Assembly (NCBI GenBank): GCA_026770025.1 | Contig: JAMXDE010000008.1 | Location: 1,116,001 to 1,180,000 of the forward strand | DNA length: 64,000 nucleotides | Origin: Craspedostauros australis | Taxonomy: Eukaryota > Bacillariophyta > Bacillariophyceae > Mastogloiales > Achnanthaceae | Direction: 5' to 3' | Shown: positions 9,561 through 20,273 of the stretch, one piece after another | How positions within the stretch are numbered: position 1 is the stretch's first letter | Layout: every line of letters starts with the position of its first letter | Notes under the pieces: generated by a model | What the model saw: the letters and a program-made list of their open reading frames with translations, nothing else | Database searches by the model: none | Told to the model about the DNA's origin: nothing | Translations under genes and position numbers: made by a program

Positions 9561-12500
9561 ATGAGCGAAGCAAAGGATGGAGAGACCCCGCTGGAGTGGC
9601 CCATGGACAAGGTCCGTCAGACCTTCATCGACTTCTTCGCGAAGAAGCACGGGCACACCTTCTGGCCATCATCGCCATGCGTTCCGGTGGACGACCCCAC
9701 CCTGCTATTCACCAACGCGGGAATGAATCAGTACAAGCCTCTGTTCCTGGGCACGTGCGACCCATCCCTCAAGATGGCATCGCTCAAGCGCGCCGTCAAC
9801 ACCCAGAAATGCATCCGCGCCGGCGGCAAGCACAACGATCTCGACGACGTGGGAAAGGACGTCTACCACCACACCTTCTTTGAGATGCTTGGCAACTGGT
9901 CCTTCGGAGATTACTTCAAGAAGGAGGCCATCCACATGGCCTGGACCTGCCTCACGGAGGAGTACGGCCTCGATCAAGAACGTCTCTACGCCACCTACTT
10001 TGGCGGTGACGAGTCCTCCCCGGCAGACGAAGAGGCACGCGAAATGTGGTTGGAGTACCTGCCAGCCAGCCGCGTTCTGCCGTTCGATGCCAAGGACAAC
10101 TTCTGGGAGATGGGTGCCACAGGACCATGTGGTCCCTGCACGGTACGTCTGCGTTACCCTCATTGTGTTGTGCCACGACAGCTGTGCGACGATGTGTCTT
10201 GTCGCTTCCGTCAGCACATTTGAAGAGCACGGATGTCCAACTTCCAAATCGACCTGAGATGATCGCACTCTTGTGATTGGACAATCCTGTCCTTTGGCGC
10301 CTCGCAATTCCCGTCAACAAACGTGCTCACTCTCTCTCTCTCTCCCTTCGGCTATTGTGTGTGTCATTTTGGACCACCCTTTCGATTGATGGAACGCTCC
10401 TGCCATGCGATCATCGCATCTCTTTCCATCCCCACCGGGTTGAACTCGCACTTGAATTGCGCCTGCATTCTATTCGCATTGGAAACCCAACTGGCAACAT
10501 GACATCAACGACAAATAACTTCAACAAAACGAAAATGCTCCATCATGACACGCGATGCCAATTTGCCAAACTTGCGACCCATGTCAATACGGATATTCCC
10601 TGCTCTTGTTCCAAATACAATTGCGATCGTGGTCACCGCATCAACATCGATAATGCTTGTCGCAATGCTTTCGCACAAAACGCGCGGCACGATGTGCAAT
10701 ACACAATCTGTGCACAAATCTGGGTCATCACATTCCACATTCCACAGGAGATCCACTACGATCGTATCGGAGGCAGAGACGCCGCCAAGCTGGTCAACGC
10801 GGACCTCCCGGACGTCATCGAGATCTGGAACAACGTCTTCATTCAGTACAACAGAGAGGCGGATGGATCGCTCCGACCGCTCCCAGCGCAGCACATTGAC
10901 ACCGGCATGGGATTCGAGCGTCTCACCAGCATCTTGCAAGGCGTCGACTCCAACTACGACACCGACATCTTCATGCCGCTCTTCGATGCTATTCAAAAGG
11001 CCACCGGCGCCAGGTCATACACCGGAAAGGTCGGCAAGGACGATTCCGACTTTGTGGACATGGCATACCGTGTTGTCGCCGACCACATCCGAACCCTCTC
11101 CTTCGCCATCGCCGATGGTGCCGTTCCAAGCAATGATGGTCGTGGATACGTGCTGCGACGCGTCCTGCGCCGTGCTGTGCGATACGGACGCCAGAATTTG
11201 AACGCCGAGCTCGGCTTCTTCGCCACCCTCGTGCCGGCCCTCGTCAACCTCATGGGCAACACCTTCCCAGAGCTCATCGAGAAGCAGGCGTACATCACTG
11301 CCATCATCCGCGACGAGGAGGAATCCTTCTCCAGAACCCTGGACAAGGGCATCCAGAAGTTCAACGAGCTCGCTGCCAAGCTCGAAGAGGGCAAGGTCTT
11401 CTCCGGCGAGGACGCTCACTTCCTCTACACATCCATGGGCTTCCCAATCGACCTCACGCAGCTCATGGCCGAGGAGAAGGGACTCACCGTCGACAAGGGT
11501 GGCTTCGAGGCGAAGATGAAGGCAGAGCAGGAATTGAGCGCAGCCGCCCACATAGCCAAAATGGCAGGCGGCTCCGGCAAGGACATGCGCATGGTCGCAG
11601 AGCAAACCGCTACGCTCGTGGGCAAGGGCGTTGGCGCCACCAACGACGACGAGAAGTACGTGTGGGACAAGCCCCTGGAGGCATGCAAGATCGAGGCCCT
11701 CTTCATTGGCAGAAACGAGACGGAGGACAAGATCGGATTCGTTGACTCCGTCTCGCCGGACAGCACCACGGTCGGAGTCATCCTCGACAAGAGCAGCTTC
11801 TACGCCGAGGCCGGAGGTCAGATCTATGACATTGGTACCATCAAGACTGCGTCAGGCACAGTCAAGGTTGAGAACGTTCAGCTGTACGGTCAGTTTGTGC
11901 TCCATGTGGGTGTCGTCACAGACGGTACCCTGGCCGTCGGTGATGCCGCCACCTGCAGCGTCGACTACGCCCGGCGTACCGAAATCGCCTCCAACCACAC
12001 CATGACGCATGTGCTGAACCACGCCCTGCGCGAAGTCCTCATCGCCCGTCCCGCCAAGGAAGGCAAGACCTCCAACGTCAGCGTCGACCAGAAGGGATCG
12101 CTGCAGGACGAGCTCAAGTCGCGATTCGACTTCTCGTGGAATGGTGCCCTCACCGCAGCACAGATGAAGGATGTGGAGGCAGAGTGCGTGAAGAACATCC
12201 AGGAGGGAGTTCCAGTCACCTCGCACGTGACTCCACTCGATGATGCCCAGAAGATCAGCTCGCTGCGTGCTGTGTTCGGTGAGAAGTACCCCGATCCCGT
12301 GCGAGTCGTCTCAATCTCCGCAACCCCAATTCCAGAGATCCTGGCCAACCCAGATGATTCCAAGTGGGGAGATTACAGTCTGGAGTTTTGTGGTGGAACG
12401 CACCTGAGCAACACCAAGGACGCCGAAGCCTTCGCGCTGCTGAGCGAGGAGGGTATCGCCAAGGGTATCCGCCGCATGGTCTTCGTGACCAGAGAGAAGG

Positions 12501-13069
12501 CCAAGGCCGCCATCGCTGCCGCTGAAGCATTCGAGGTCAAACTCACCGCTGCGGAAGCCGTCGAAGGTGCCAACCTCGAAAAGGAGGTCAAGACGCTGAC
12601 CGCCGAGCTCGATGCCCTCGTCATCTCCGCGGTCCGAAAGAACGATTTCCGCGCCACCCTGCAGAAGATGTCGAAGAAGGCAGTCGCATGGAAGAAGGAA
12701 CGGCTTGCCGGCATGACCGGCGAAATCAAGCAAGGTGCCATCGCCGCAGGCGAAGCCTCGGAGGGCAACAAGGTCGTCTACCGCTTCGACTTCGGCATCG
12801 ATGGCAAGCTCGCGAAGAGCGTGACGCAGGCATTCACCAAGAAGATCAAGGACAAGGCTCTCATGCTCGTCTCTGCCGACGAGGCCGCCGACCGTTTCAT
12901 GGTCATGGCCGTCGCAGCGAAGGGACTGGATATTGACTGCAAGCAGTGGGTCACGACATCCTGCGAAGGCACCGGAGGCAAGGGTGGTGGCAAGAAGGAC
13001 AGCTGCCAATTCACAGTTCCAGGCGTCAGCCACGTGGACGCCGTCATGGAGAAGGCCAAGAAATATTAA
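9561..13069 (+). CDS. AARS: Alanyl-tRNA synthetase
   Basis: Two exons are inferred (9561-10142 and 10748-13069), joined at GTACGT...CCACAG so that GPCGPCT continues directly into [13 protein letters not shown]. The protein is 967 residues (human AARS1: 968). It charges tRNA-Ala in the cytosol. Visible parts are the class II catalytic core ([34 protein letters not shown]), the editing-site HxxxH (H611, H615), the later C...H zinc motif CGGTH (C742, H746), and the C-Ala domain to the end. The start is set at 9561 because MSEAKDG leads straight into the conserved region. An in-frame ATG at 9276 would add 95 residues that look like translated 5' UTR, though a targeting extension cannot be excluded. 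Confidence 0.96.
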
Positions 13070-13679
13070 ACGGCAATCATTTTAACGAGACCATACTCGT
13101 AGCATAGCACCATGCTCAACAATTCTCAAACATTATGATGGTAAAGGTGCCATGCAAGTACGCCGCGATGTAGGCCGTCGTCTGCTGTGAGGTTCCATTG
13201 CATTCCCTGGTGTCCTGTTGTCATGTCGTCGCCAGGACTGTTCCGGTTCCTGCGAGAGTGGTGCCAAAAACAGTTGCTTTACCTATGCTTGAATTGGAAG
13301 TCTAAGGCCCAAACCGTGAATAGAAGCTCTATAAGTCCACGCTAGTCAAGCAAGACTGACCAGATTCTCTTCGTCCGAATTGAGTCGTACAAGCGCAAAG
13401 AGGTTCGATGTTCCTTGACACAACCGCAACGACTCCAACGCAACGCTGTTTGGGACTCTTCGCATCACGCGCACACAAACACACACCACAGAGCATAACA
13501 CACAAAACACAACGCAGGAAAGTTGACACAAAACAGACACGGCAAGAGCAACACCATCAAGGAGAGACACGCACACAGGAGCAAAGAGCACACCCATACC
13601 ACAGCTTGTAGAATACATTGCACATCGAACATCAAGGAGAAGAATCAAGCACTTCAAACAAATCAAACAACGAGCATCA
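13070..13679. other. Intergenic: AlaRS 3' flank and A/C-rich leader
   Basis: The 3' flank of AlaRS contains TACTCGTA at 13094-13101, an octamer that recurs in other noncoding DNA here. From about 13440 the plus strand is A/C-rich, like the leaders of other genes in this window, and probably forms the 5' UTR of the small reading frame at 13680. No other gene is seen. Confidence 0.55.
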
Positions 13680-13882
13680 TGAACAAGGATAACAATAAAT
13701 ACGACAACAAGCACGAGGAGGAGATCACGATCACAAATGCTGTCCCAACGAACGATGGCAAGAACGAAACACCAATCCCGTCGAACCACGCGCGATTTTA
13801 CTGTGAGAAGTGTCAGACGGTAAGTGTCGGGACTGGCGTCTTGGGTTCCGTTTGCCCATGGTGTGCGATGGTGCAAGTATGA
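13680..13882 (+). CDS. Small putative zinc-ribbon protein
   Basis: A 67-residue frame starts with a polar, Asn/Lys/Glu-rich segment and ends with CEKC, thirteen residues, then CPWC. This CxxC...CxxC pair could bind one zinc ion. I do not recognise the family. Two readings are possible. As drawn, it is a complete small protein. Alternatively GTAAGT at 13820 is a splice donor directly after YCEKCQT and the true second half lies downstream; I could not find a convincing second exon. The in-frame ATG at 13523 would lengthen it by 52 residues of leader-like sequence. Confidence 0.4.
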
Positions 13883-15171
13883 TCCACCATGACACTCTCA
13901 CATCGTTCGGTTGAGCTCATGCGTTCGCGGGGAAAGGCAATGGCAGTATGGTAATGAACATGTTTTGCTGATCTCTCTGCGGCTTGCCTGAGGGCTCAAC
14001 CTTCTTCCTAATTGTTTCTCATCAAGGAATCCTCTGCGGCCTCTTGTTCCTTTACCTCTCGCACTCGTACTCGTACCGATTGCTACGCTGCACTGGTGCC
14101 GGTCCCTTACTCCATGCCGTCCTGCTGTATGATCTATGCTGCGTCACAACTTGAATCACCTTTGATACCATACCGTATACGACAACATTCCACAGCCATA
14201 CGATCTGCCAAATGGAGCAACTTCATGGAGATGCGCGCGATGCTCAACATTCAATTCCATCACTGCGGGCGAAATGCCATGCTGCGCCATCCTGTAGATG
14301 GAATGTTCGAGTAGCACAGAGTGGAGTAAGGCTCTGCCTCGCAAGCATACCCACGGATACCATGAAACGAATGAGGCTGCCATGTGCGATCGGAGGAAAG
14401 CCTTTGCCAAGATCCTTGTGGAGTATTGATGGACCAAAGCACAGAGGAAGTGTACCATAAGCACCATGAAGGTTTACAATCGCATTCACAGGTGGTGCAG
14501 GAGAGCACACCACATCACAGCGTTAGGGAACAAAACCAAACACAGAGCACGCGTTCATGGAAAGATCGATCACGATGAGTAGATCGTATGGAACACTCTG
14601 GTGCGCTCTCCTGGCACTTGTGCCCTCATGGTATCGCGGACCGTTGGATTGAATGGATGCATGATTGAATGATTCGATGCGACTTTGGAGGAGGAGCGGA
14701 GCAGCTGGCACCTTGCACAGCACACGCACGATCTTCGAAGACAAGAGTCGGAGATGCATGAGTATAATAGATGCATGACACAGTTCATTATTCGAGAAGC
14801 ATTTCATGTGATTACACTCGCAGCCGCAGATTGCTGCAAACAAAACAGCTTGAGTGCTGCTGTACTCGTACTATCTCTCGAGAGGTACAATTTGGCGACA
14901 GCCCCGTCAAGAACAAGGTCGCAGTACACGAGCAATGTCCTCCATCACGACTTCGGAGACAGTTACGACCGTTCATGTTACTCTCTGTGAATGATATAAC
15001 TACGAGTGTGTAGGCATGTAGTGCTCCAAGATGCCACAGGTGACGATTGTGTTGTGGGACGGTTGACATCAGCTGCTCTTGAGTCTGAACTCCTCTGCAA
15101 GGATGGAGTGGGCGAAACGTTTTTTCTGTGGCCGCATCGCTCGATTTCGAATCTCAATTTCAATCTCAACC
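13883..15171. other. Intergenic, 1.3 kb, no gene seen
   Basis: No reading frame here shows a recognisable domain. TACTCGTA occurs at 14068-14075 and 14863-14870. The stretch is the 3' side of both flanking genes, which converge. A missing exon of the zinc-ribbon candidate could lie here. Confidence 0.5.
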
Positions 15172-16368
15172 TCAGGCAGACTCAGCAGCAGCATCATCGG
15201 CTGCTGTTGCTGGTTGTTCGTCGATGAAGTCGGCCTTGACCTTACGACCAAGATGCCACGCGGAGCTGCCGAAGAGGGCGACATTGACGCTCATCAACAC
15301 GTAGTTGACAGGAGTCACCAGCAAGGAATATCGCGAAAAGAAGAACCCGGTCAGCGTCAGGGCGGTGTACTGAGGGAGGCTGATCTGGTCAGTTGGGCGG
15401 TGCAGGTCGAAGAAGCTGGCACCGGAAATACCCCATTTCGACATGGGTGCCTGCCGAATTGCAAACGAGGTTTCCGCCATCCCGTTGTATTCGTAGTGAC
15501 GCCAATGCCATTGTGCAGCAATACGGTGAACAACATGGATGGAGCAACAGCGATGGGTGAGATGACGAACGTGATGATTTGCCATCACGGGTACAAGCAT
15601 GCACATGTACTCATGCAGAGGCAAGCGTGTATAATGTAACACTAAACGCAAGTGCATGGCACATCACATATCATACATCACACATCGCACAGATCGCATC
15701 ACGTGACGTATCGCATCGTATCGTCGTGGAGTGTGGCGACTCACCCAGAAATGAACGGTAAATGGACCAGCGTCGGCAGCTGCGATTGCAGAGATGGCTC
15801 CCAAATTCGCGTTCGTGAGGGCGGATCGAGCTCGTGGACCAGCGGCGACGCATCCGGCGAGCACAGTGCCGCCGACGGCAGCCTGCTTGCCAAGCTCCAT
15901 GACCCTCTCCTTCTCGCCATTCTCCATCTTGTGCTGCAGCGCACGACGCAGCTGGTTGGTTTGGGCAATGACGTTCGCCAGATGGCATGCAGCCAACGGC
16001 ACGTTGCGTGGCTGGACGATCCACGCCCAGCGCATGAAGAGGCCGGAGTAGATCATGAGCACCGGCGTCATCGTCAGGCTGATCACCTCGGGACCGGAAT
16101 TCATGGAATCGTAGATCGCGGAGAGCGACATTCCCCATCCGGCGGCGGCGCCAAGGCCACCCCAGAATCCGGCGGAATGCCACAGGCCGGTGGGCTTCGT
16201 CTCAGCTGCTGCTTCCGCGGTCGTGGCGGAGGCCACCTTCTCCTTCGCCACGGCCTTGGCGGCCTCCTCCTTGCCCACGGATGTCGAGGCCTTTTCTGTC
16301 AACCATCGTCTGGCGGCGCCGCGCGAACGGATCAGCGTGGTTGAGGCGAGTCTCGAGCACGAAAACAT
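15172..16368 (-). CDS. Fused MPC1-MPC2 mitochondrial pyruvate carrier
   Basis: Two exons are inferred (16368-15745 and 15450-15172; intron GTGAGT...GGCAG, 294 bp), giving 300 residues. Residues 1-25 (MFSCSRLASTTLIRSRGAAR) look like a mitochondrial presequence. Residues 61-148 form an MPC1-type domain: FWGGLGAAAGWG, PEVISLTMT, YSGLFMRWAW, VQPRN, ACH. Residues 201-282 form an MPC2-type domain: AGPFTVHFW joined across the intron to APMSKWGISG, then SRYSLLVTPVNY. In known systems these are separate proteins that form an obligate heterodimer importing pyruvate across the inner mitochondrial membrane. Between them, residues 160-200 include a Gly/Ala-rich hydrophobic stretch that could cross the membrane. 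The intron cuts inside the second domain, so one transcript must encode both. The upstream in-frame ATG at 16551 was not chosen because the presequence begins at 16368. Confidence 0.88.
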
Positions 16369-17772
16369 CTTGGCGTTGTCTCTCAGTTGCAATGCAGTAT
16401 GATATAATGCTATCCGAGTTATGGCAAGGGTGATCCACAGAAGTTGTGTGGCACGAGCTGAGGGTATGGGTATGTTGGTGTCTCTCTCTGGTTGTCTCCG
16501 TATCTGCGACGGTGATCGTTGCTCCACCGAACAGCACCAACACGCCTCCACAAAGAAGATTCCATCATCTTCGTTCTTCTGGCAGACAGTTCCAAATTCT
16601 CATTGTTGGCTGTAGTTGCATCAAAGGCGAAACTTGTTCTCCAATTTTGTTGGCCGAGTGGTTCGACAATTTCTGATCATTGAAAAGTAATCATGGTCAG
16701 ATGTCATGAATGCATATCGAACGTATGCGAACCCCATCTGGTACGAAATGCCGAACCTTGGTTGTTTTTGTTCGTCATGAGTTGATGTTTGTCGAACAAC
16801 CTGTTGATTCTACTCTTGGCATTGTAGCCTTCGATATGAGTGAAAATATGTACATTCTTCACAATTGACAATCTATGCGAAACAGCTGTCTTCGGTCTGC
16901 AAGTCTGTCCGATCAAGCCGGACTAATCGACTATGCTCTAATATGTGTCTGTGTTCTCGTGTAGTATTGGTAGACAGTTTGGCGGACCCAAACAGGACGT
17001 AGAACTATGGCGTGCATACGATGACGACACTTCCAAACATAGGTCGTAGATGAGCACGCATTCATATTTAACTTTGGGCACGAGATGTGATCGCACTCAT
17101 GAAGTGTGCGATGGTTACTCATTTGTGGCTGGCTTCGGTGAAGGAACATCACGTCGCCCTCGACGCGTGATGGCGGCAGTGTCAGAAGTCGAACCAACCG
17201 AACTCGTGATCGCGCTTCCTCGCTTTCGCACCGAAGGGGTGCGATGCCGAACGGTTCCTCATCGCACACCATCCCATAAGTACATGTGATGGAGAGTATG
17301 CAGCCTTGATCGCCGTCTTTTGTGTGCGAAACATTTTGGAATGGAATCGCCACGAGTTGGGTGGAGATGGGGCGATGCCAAGGCATCGCTGCCGCCCAGG
17401 AGCGCCCGTTGAATCTCAACTTCGATTAGAGTACACGAACACGTATGGCACTATCTCGTATACAATAGACGAGCGGCAATGTGCGCTCTTAATCGCAGCC
17501 TCGCATGGCCATCCTGCATCAAACAGATGCTCGCAAATACAGAAGGTGTCGCAACGACGTAGGTGCTCTACTCGTACCAATACGCAGTAGGCAAACATGG
17601 CGAAGAAGTAGCATGTGTAGCAACGCGAGAGGAATGCGAATAGAGTGCCCACACACTCCTATGTATAGTCGTAATACCTGGCCCACCAGGACGAAAAAGG
17701 CAGTTGCTTCGTTGGATGGTGTCATAATTTCAACAAGTTGCATCTCAACCTACCCCACTAGAACCAACAGCC
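16369..17772. promoter_or_regulatory. Divergent spacer between pyruvate carrier and P450
   Basis: This 1.4 kb must hold both promoters, as the genes point away from each other. TACTCGTA occurs at 17569-17576. Small open frames are present but none has a recognisable domain. I see no RNA gene. Confidence 0.5.
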
Positions 17773-19551
17773 ATGAGCTCCCAACCAACAATCGCACCTT
17801 CAGTTGCGACAGTAGTGATCGCAGCAGCGACGGCCGCGGCGATGGCAACAACCCAAGTATCTGCGACGACCCTAGGCGTCGGCCAGGCGGAGATGCCGCA
17901 AGTGTGGAAACAAACCTTGAGGTGGGTGATGGACATAGGTGAGCATCACGATATCAATTACATCGCCATGTTGCAGATGAAACCCCTCTTCCCTATCTTC
18001 ATCGCGGCCGTTGTTTTAGTCGCGATCATCTGCAAGATCAAGCCAAAGCCCGTCTCGAAGAGGGTTCCCGGCCCGCCGACCATCTTCGGCATCGGGATGC
18101 TCAATTACGTCTGGGTTCGGTGGGCCACGTGGCCAGCCGAAACCGTTCGACTCTCAAATCTGTACAGAGCGACCTGGGGCGGTCCCATGCCGAACATGGG
18201 TGGCCTGGGCGGGGCGGCATTCTTCGTCGTCACCGCCGAGAATGTGAAGCACGTGCTTCACTCCAACTTCGACAACTACGTCAAGGGCCCTTCGCTCAAG
18301 CTTTGGTACGGCCCACTTCTCCGGAATGGAATCCTCGTCAGTGATGGCGATGAATGGGCCTTCCACCGCAAGTTTGGCGTCAAGTTCTTCTCCACAAACA
18401 TGCTGGGAAGAGGTATCAACCTCTTGGTGGGGAAGCTCGGGGTGCTGGAAAGGGTGATGGATGGCTTGCTCGAGCAGAACCAGACGCTGCATCAGTCGCA
18501 GCATGAGAAGGCTGACGGCTGTGCCGTCGTCAACATCCAAGACATGCTCTTCCGCCTGACGGTCGATGTCATCTCTCAGATGCTGCTGGGCGTGGACCTC
18601 GAGAGCATCCAAAGCGGCGACTTTCAGCACGAATTCGCTCTGGCCTTGGACAGGGCGCAGCAGCTCTGCTTCGATAGCATCATCCAACCATTGTCGCATG
18701 CTGCGTACATGCTCCAGTGCACGAAGGACGCGCGGGATCTGAAGCGATCTGCGGATGTGGTGCACGACTTCACGGACGAAGTCATCGAAGATCTCAAACG
18801 GCAGGTCCGAGAATCACCGGACGAGGTTGGAGACAACCTTGTGAGCAGATTCATCCTGACGAAAGGGAGGAACGGCGAGCTGGACAAGTCGGACGTGGAT
18901 ACACTTCATGATATCGTCGTCCACCTACTGATTGGCGGCCGCGACACCACCGCGTGCGCTCTGGCCTGGACGTTCTACGAGCTCACCAAGAAGCCCGCGG
19001 TCGTCAAAAAGATCATTGACGAAGTTCGCCGCGTCTTCGGTGACGATGTCGAACAAATGGATCTGTCCCCCAAGAACCTGGGGAAACTGAAGTACACCCA
19101 CGCTGTCGCTTGGGAGGCGCTCCGGCTCCACCCAAGCGTCGTGGCCGTGTCTCGATTTGCCGTCAAGGCCGACATCTTGCCCGATGGAACACCCATCCCC
19201 AAGGGTGCCATGGTGAACATCAGCCCCTTCCTGATGGGTCGATACCAACCCAAGTGGGGCGACGACGTGATGGAGTTCAAACCAGAACGTTTCTTCGATA
19301 TGGAGCGTTACCCTACCGAATTTGAGCTCCCAATCTTCCTCGGGGGCAAGAGACGTTGCATCGGACACACGATGGCCCTCACGAGCATGAAAGCTGTGCT
19401 GGCATACCTACTCCCCCGATATGAGTTCCTGGACGTGGAGGGCCATGGTGGCGAGTACAACCAAACCCTCGTCATGCCGATGAAGGGTGGCTTTCCCGTG
19501 CACTTCCGTCGACGTGCTTCTGCATTGTCTCCCACCCAGATCAATGAGTAG
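17773..19551 (+). CDS. Cytochrome P450 (CYP86-clan-like)
   Basis: This single-exon protein has 592 residues. An N-terminal hydrophobic segment near residues 70-90 (FPIFIAAVVLVAIIC) and the proline-rich PGPPT hinge indicate an endomembrane-anchored P450. The oxygen-activation helix is GGRDTT (388-393), the ExxR pair is E448 and R451, and the haem loop is FLGGKRRCIG with the cysteine ligand at 529. The segment DGTPIPKG...MGRYQPKWG...FKPERF resembles CYP86/CYP704-type fatty acid hydroxylases, so a lipid substrate is plausible but unproven. All key residues are present. The N-terminus before the membrane anchor is unusually long (about 70 residues, Ala/Thr-rich). Confidence 0.93.
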   Translation: MSSQPTIAPSVATVVIAAATAAAMATTQVSATTLGVGQAEMPQVWKQTLRWVMDIGEHHDINYIAMLQMKPLFPIFIAAVVLVAIICKIKPKPVSKRVPGPPTIFGIGMLNYVWVRWATWPAETVRLSNLYRATWGGPMPNMGGLGGAAFFVVTAENVKHVLHSNFDNYVKGPSLKLWYGPLLRNGILVSDGDEWAFHRKFGVKFFSTNMLGRGINLLVGKLGVLERVMDGLLEQNQTLHQSQHEKADGCAVVNIQDMLFRLTVDVISQMLLGVDLESIQSGDFQHEFALALDRAQQLCFDSIIQPLSHAAYMLQCTKDARDLKRSADVVHDFTDEVIEDLKRQVRESPDEVGDNLVSRFILTKGRNGELDKSDVDTLHDIVVHLLIGGRDTTACALAWTFYELTKKPAVVKKIIDEVRRVFGDDVEQMDLSPKNLGKLKYTHAVAWEALRLHPSVVAVSRFAVKADILPDGTPIPKGAMVNISPFLMGRYQPKWGDDVMEFKPERFFDMERYPTEFELPIFLGGKRRCIGHTMALTSMKAVLAYLLPRYEFLDVEGHGGEYNQTLVMPMKGGFPVHFRRRASALSPTQINE

Positions 19552-20273
19552 ATGGAGAGGGATTGAAACTTAATAGATGGCATGAATGGCCGTGTCATGA
19601 GGACAAAATAGGTGCAAATCACGCTCCGGGTGACGATGATCCCATTCTGGGAACGGATGATGTAGCCGGAGAGGCAGGATACGTGTCTGCCGTTCATCCA
19701 TACCCAGAGAGAATTAAGCAGTTCATACTACGAGTAGCACGAGTAGATTTCCGTATCACGTCAACGGAGAATAATAGCAGGCATGGTGCACACAAACGAG
19801 AGTAATTGTAGAGTATTGAACATGTTAACTGTTGTTTCCGATTGGAGAGAAAGAGAGACGCTTCCATGAAGCAGAACCACGGCACGTAACCAGTATGTCG
19901 CAGTTCGAGCTTTGCATGGATGAATGACGTCAACTTCACGTAAACAGTACGAAGTCTTACCAAAGTAATCTCTCTCTCTCTCTCCTTCTCCCATGGTCTC
20001 GCTCCATCGGAAGTTAAATACAGCCGCTGTGTTGTTGTTGCTGCTGCTGTTGTTTTAGCCGAGGGTGTGATAAGTCGGTGCAATTTCTTCACCATTGTAT
20101 TCGTAATTGTAATTCGAGTCTCTCCCATCTTGATTGAAGTCGTTTTGCGATGTTGACGAAGGGAAAACCGATTCGCTCGTCCGAAATCCGAGCACCTTTG
20201 AGGGGTACGATTAAAAAAAGAGGAAGGCGGGCGGAGGGCAGCATGGGTACGCGTTGGCAGATGCATCGGGGTG
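19552..20273. other. Convergent 3' spacer, P450 and KH genes
   Basis: Both genes end here. The stretch contains TACGAGTA (19729-19736) followed closely by CACGAGTAG, a TC dinucleotide run (about 19968-19984) and a GTTGTTGTTGCTGCTGCTGTTG run near 20030. No gene is seen. Confidence 0.55.

Noticed and set aside
10277-10747. Open frame through the 3' part of the AlaRS intron, in phase with exon 2
   Set aside because: The AlaRS family continues directly from GPCGPCT to EIHYDRIGG; the intron translation has no similarity and is flanked by good splice sites.
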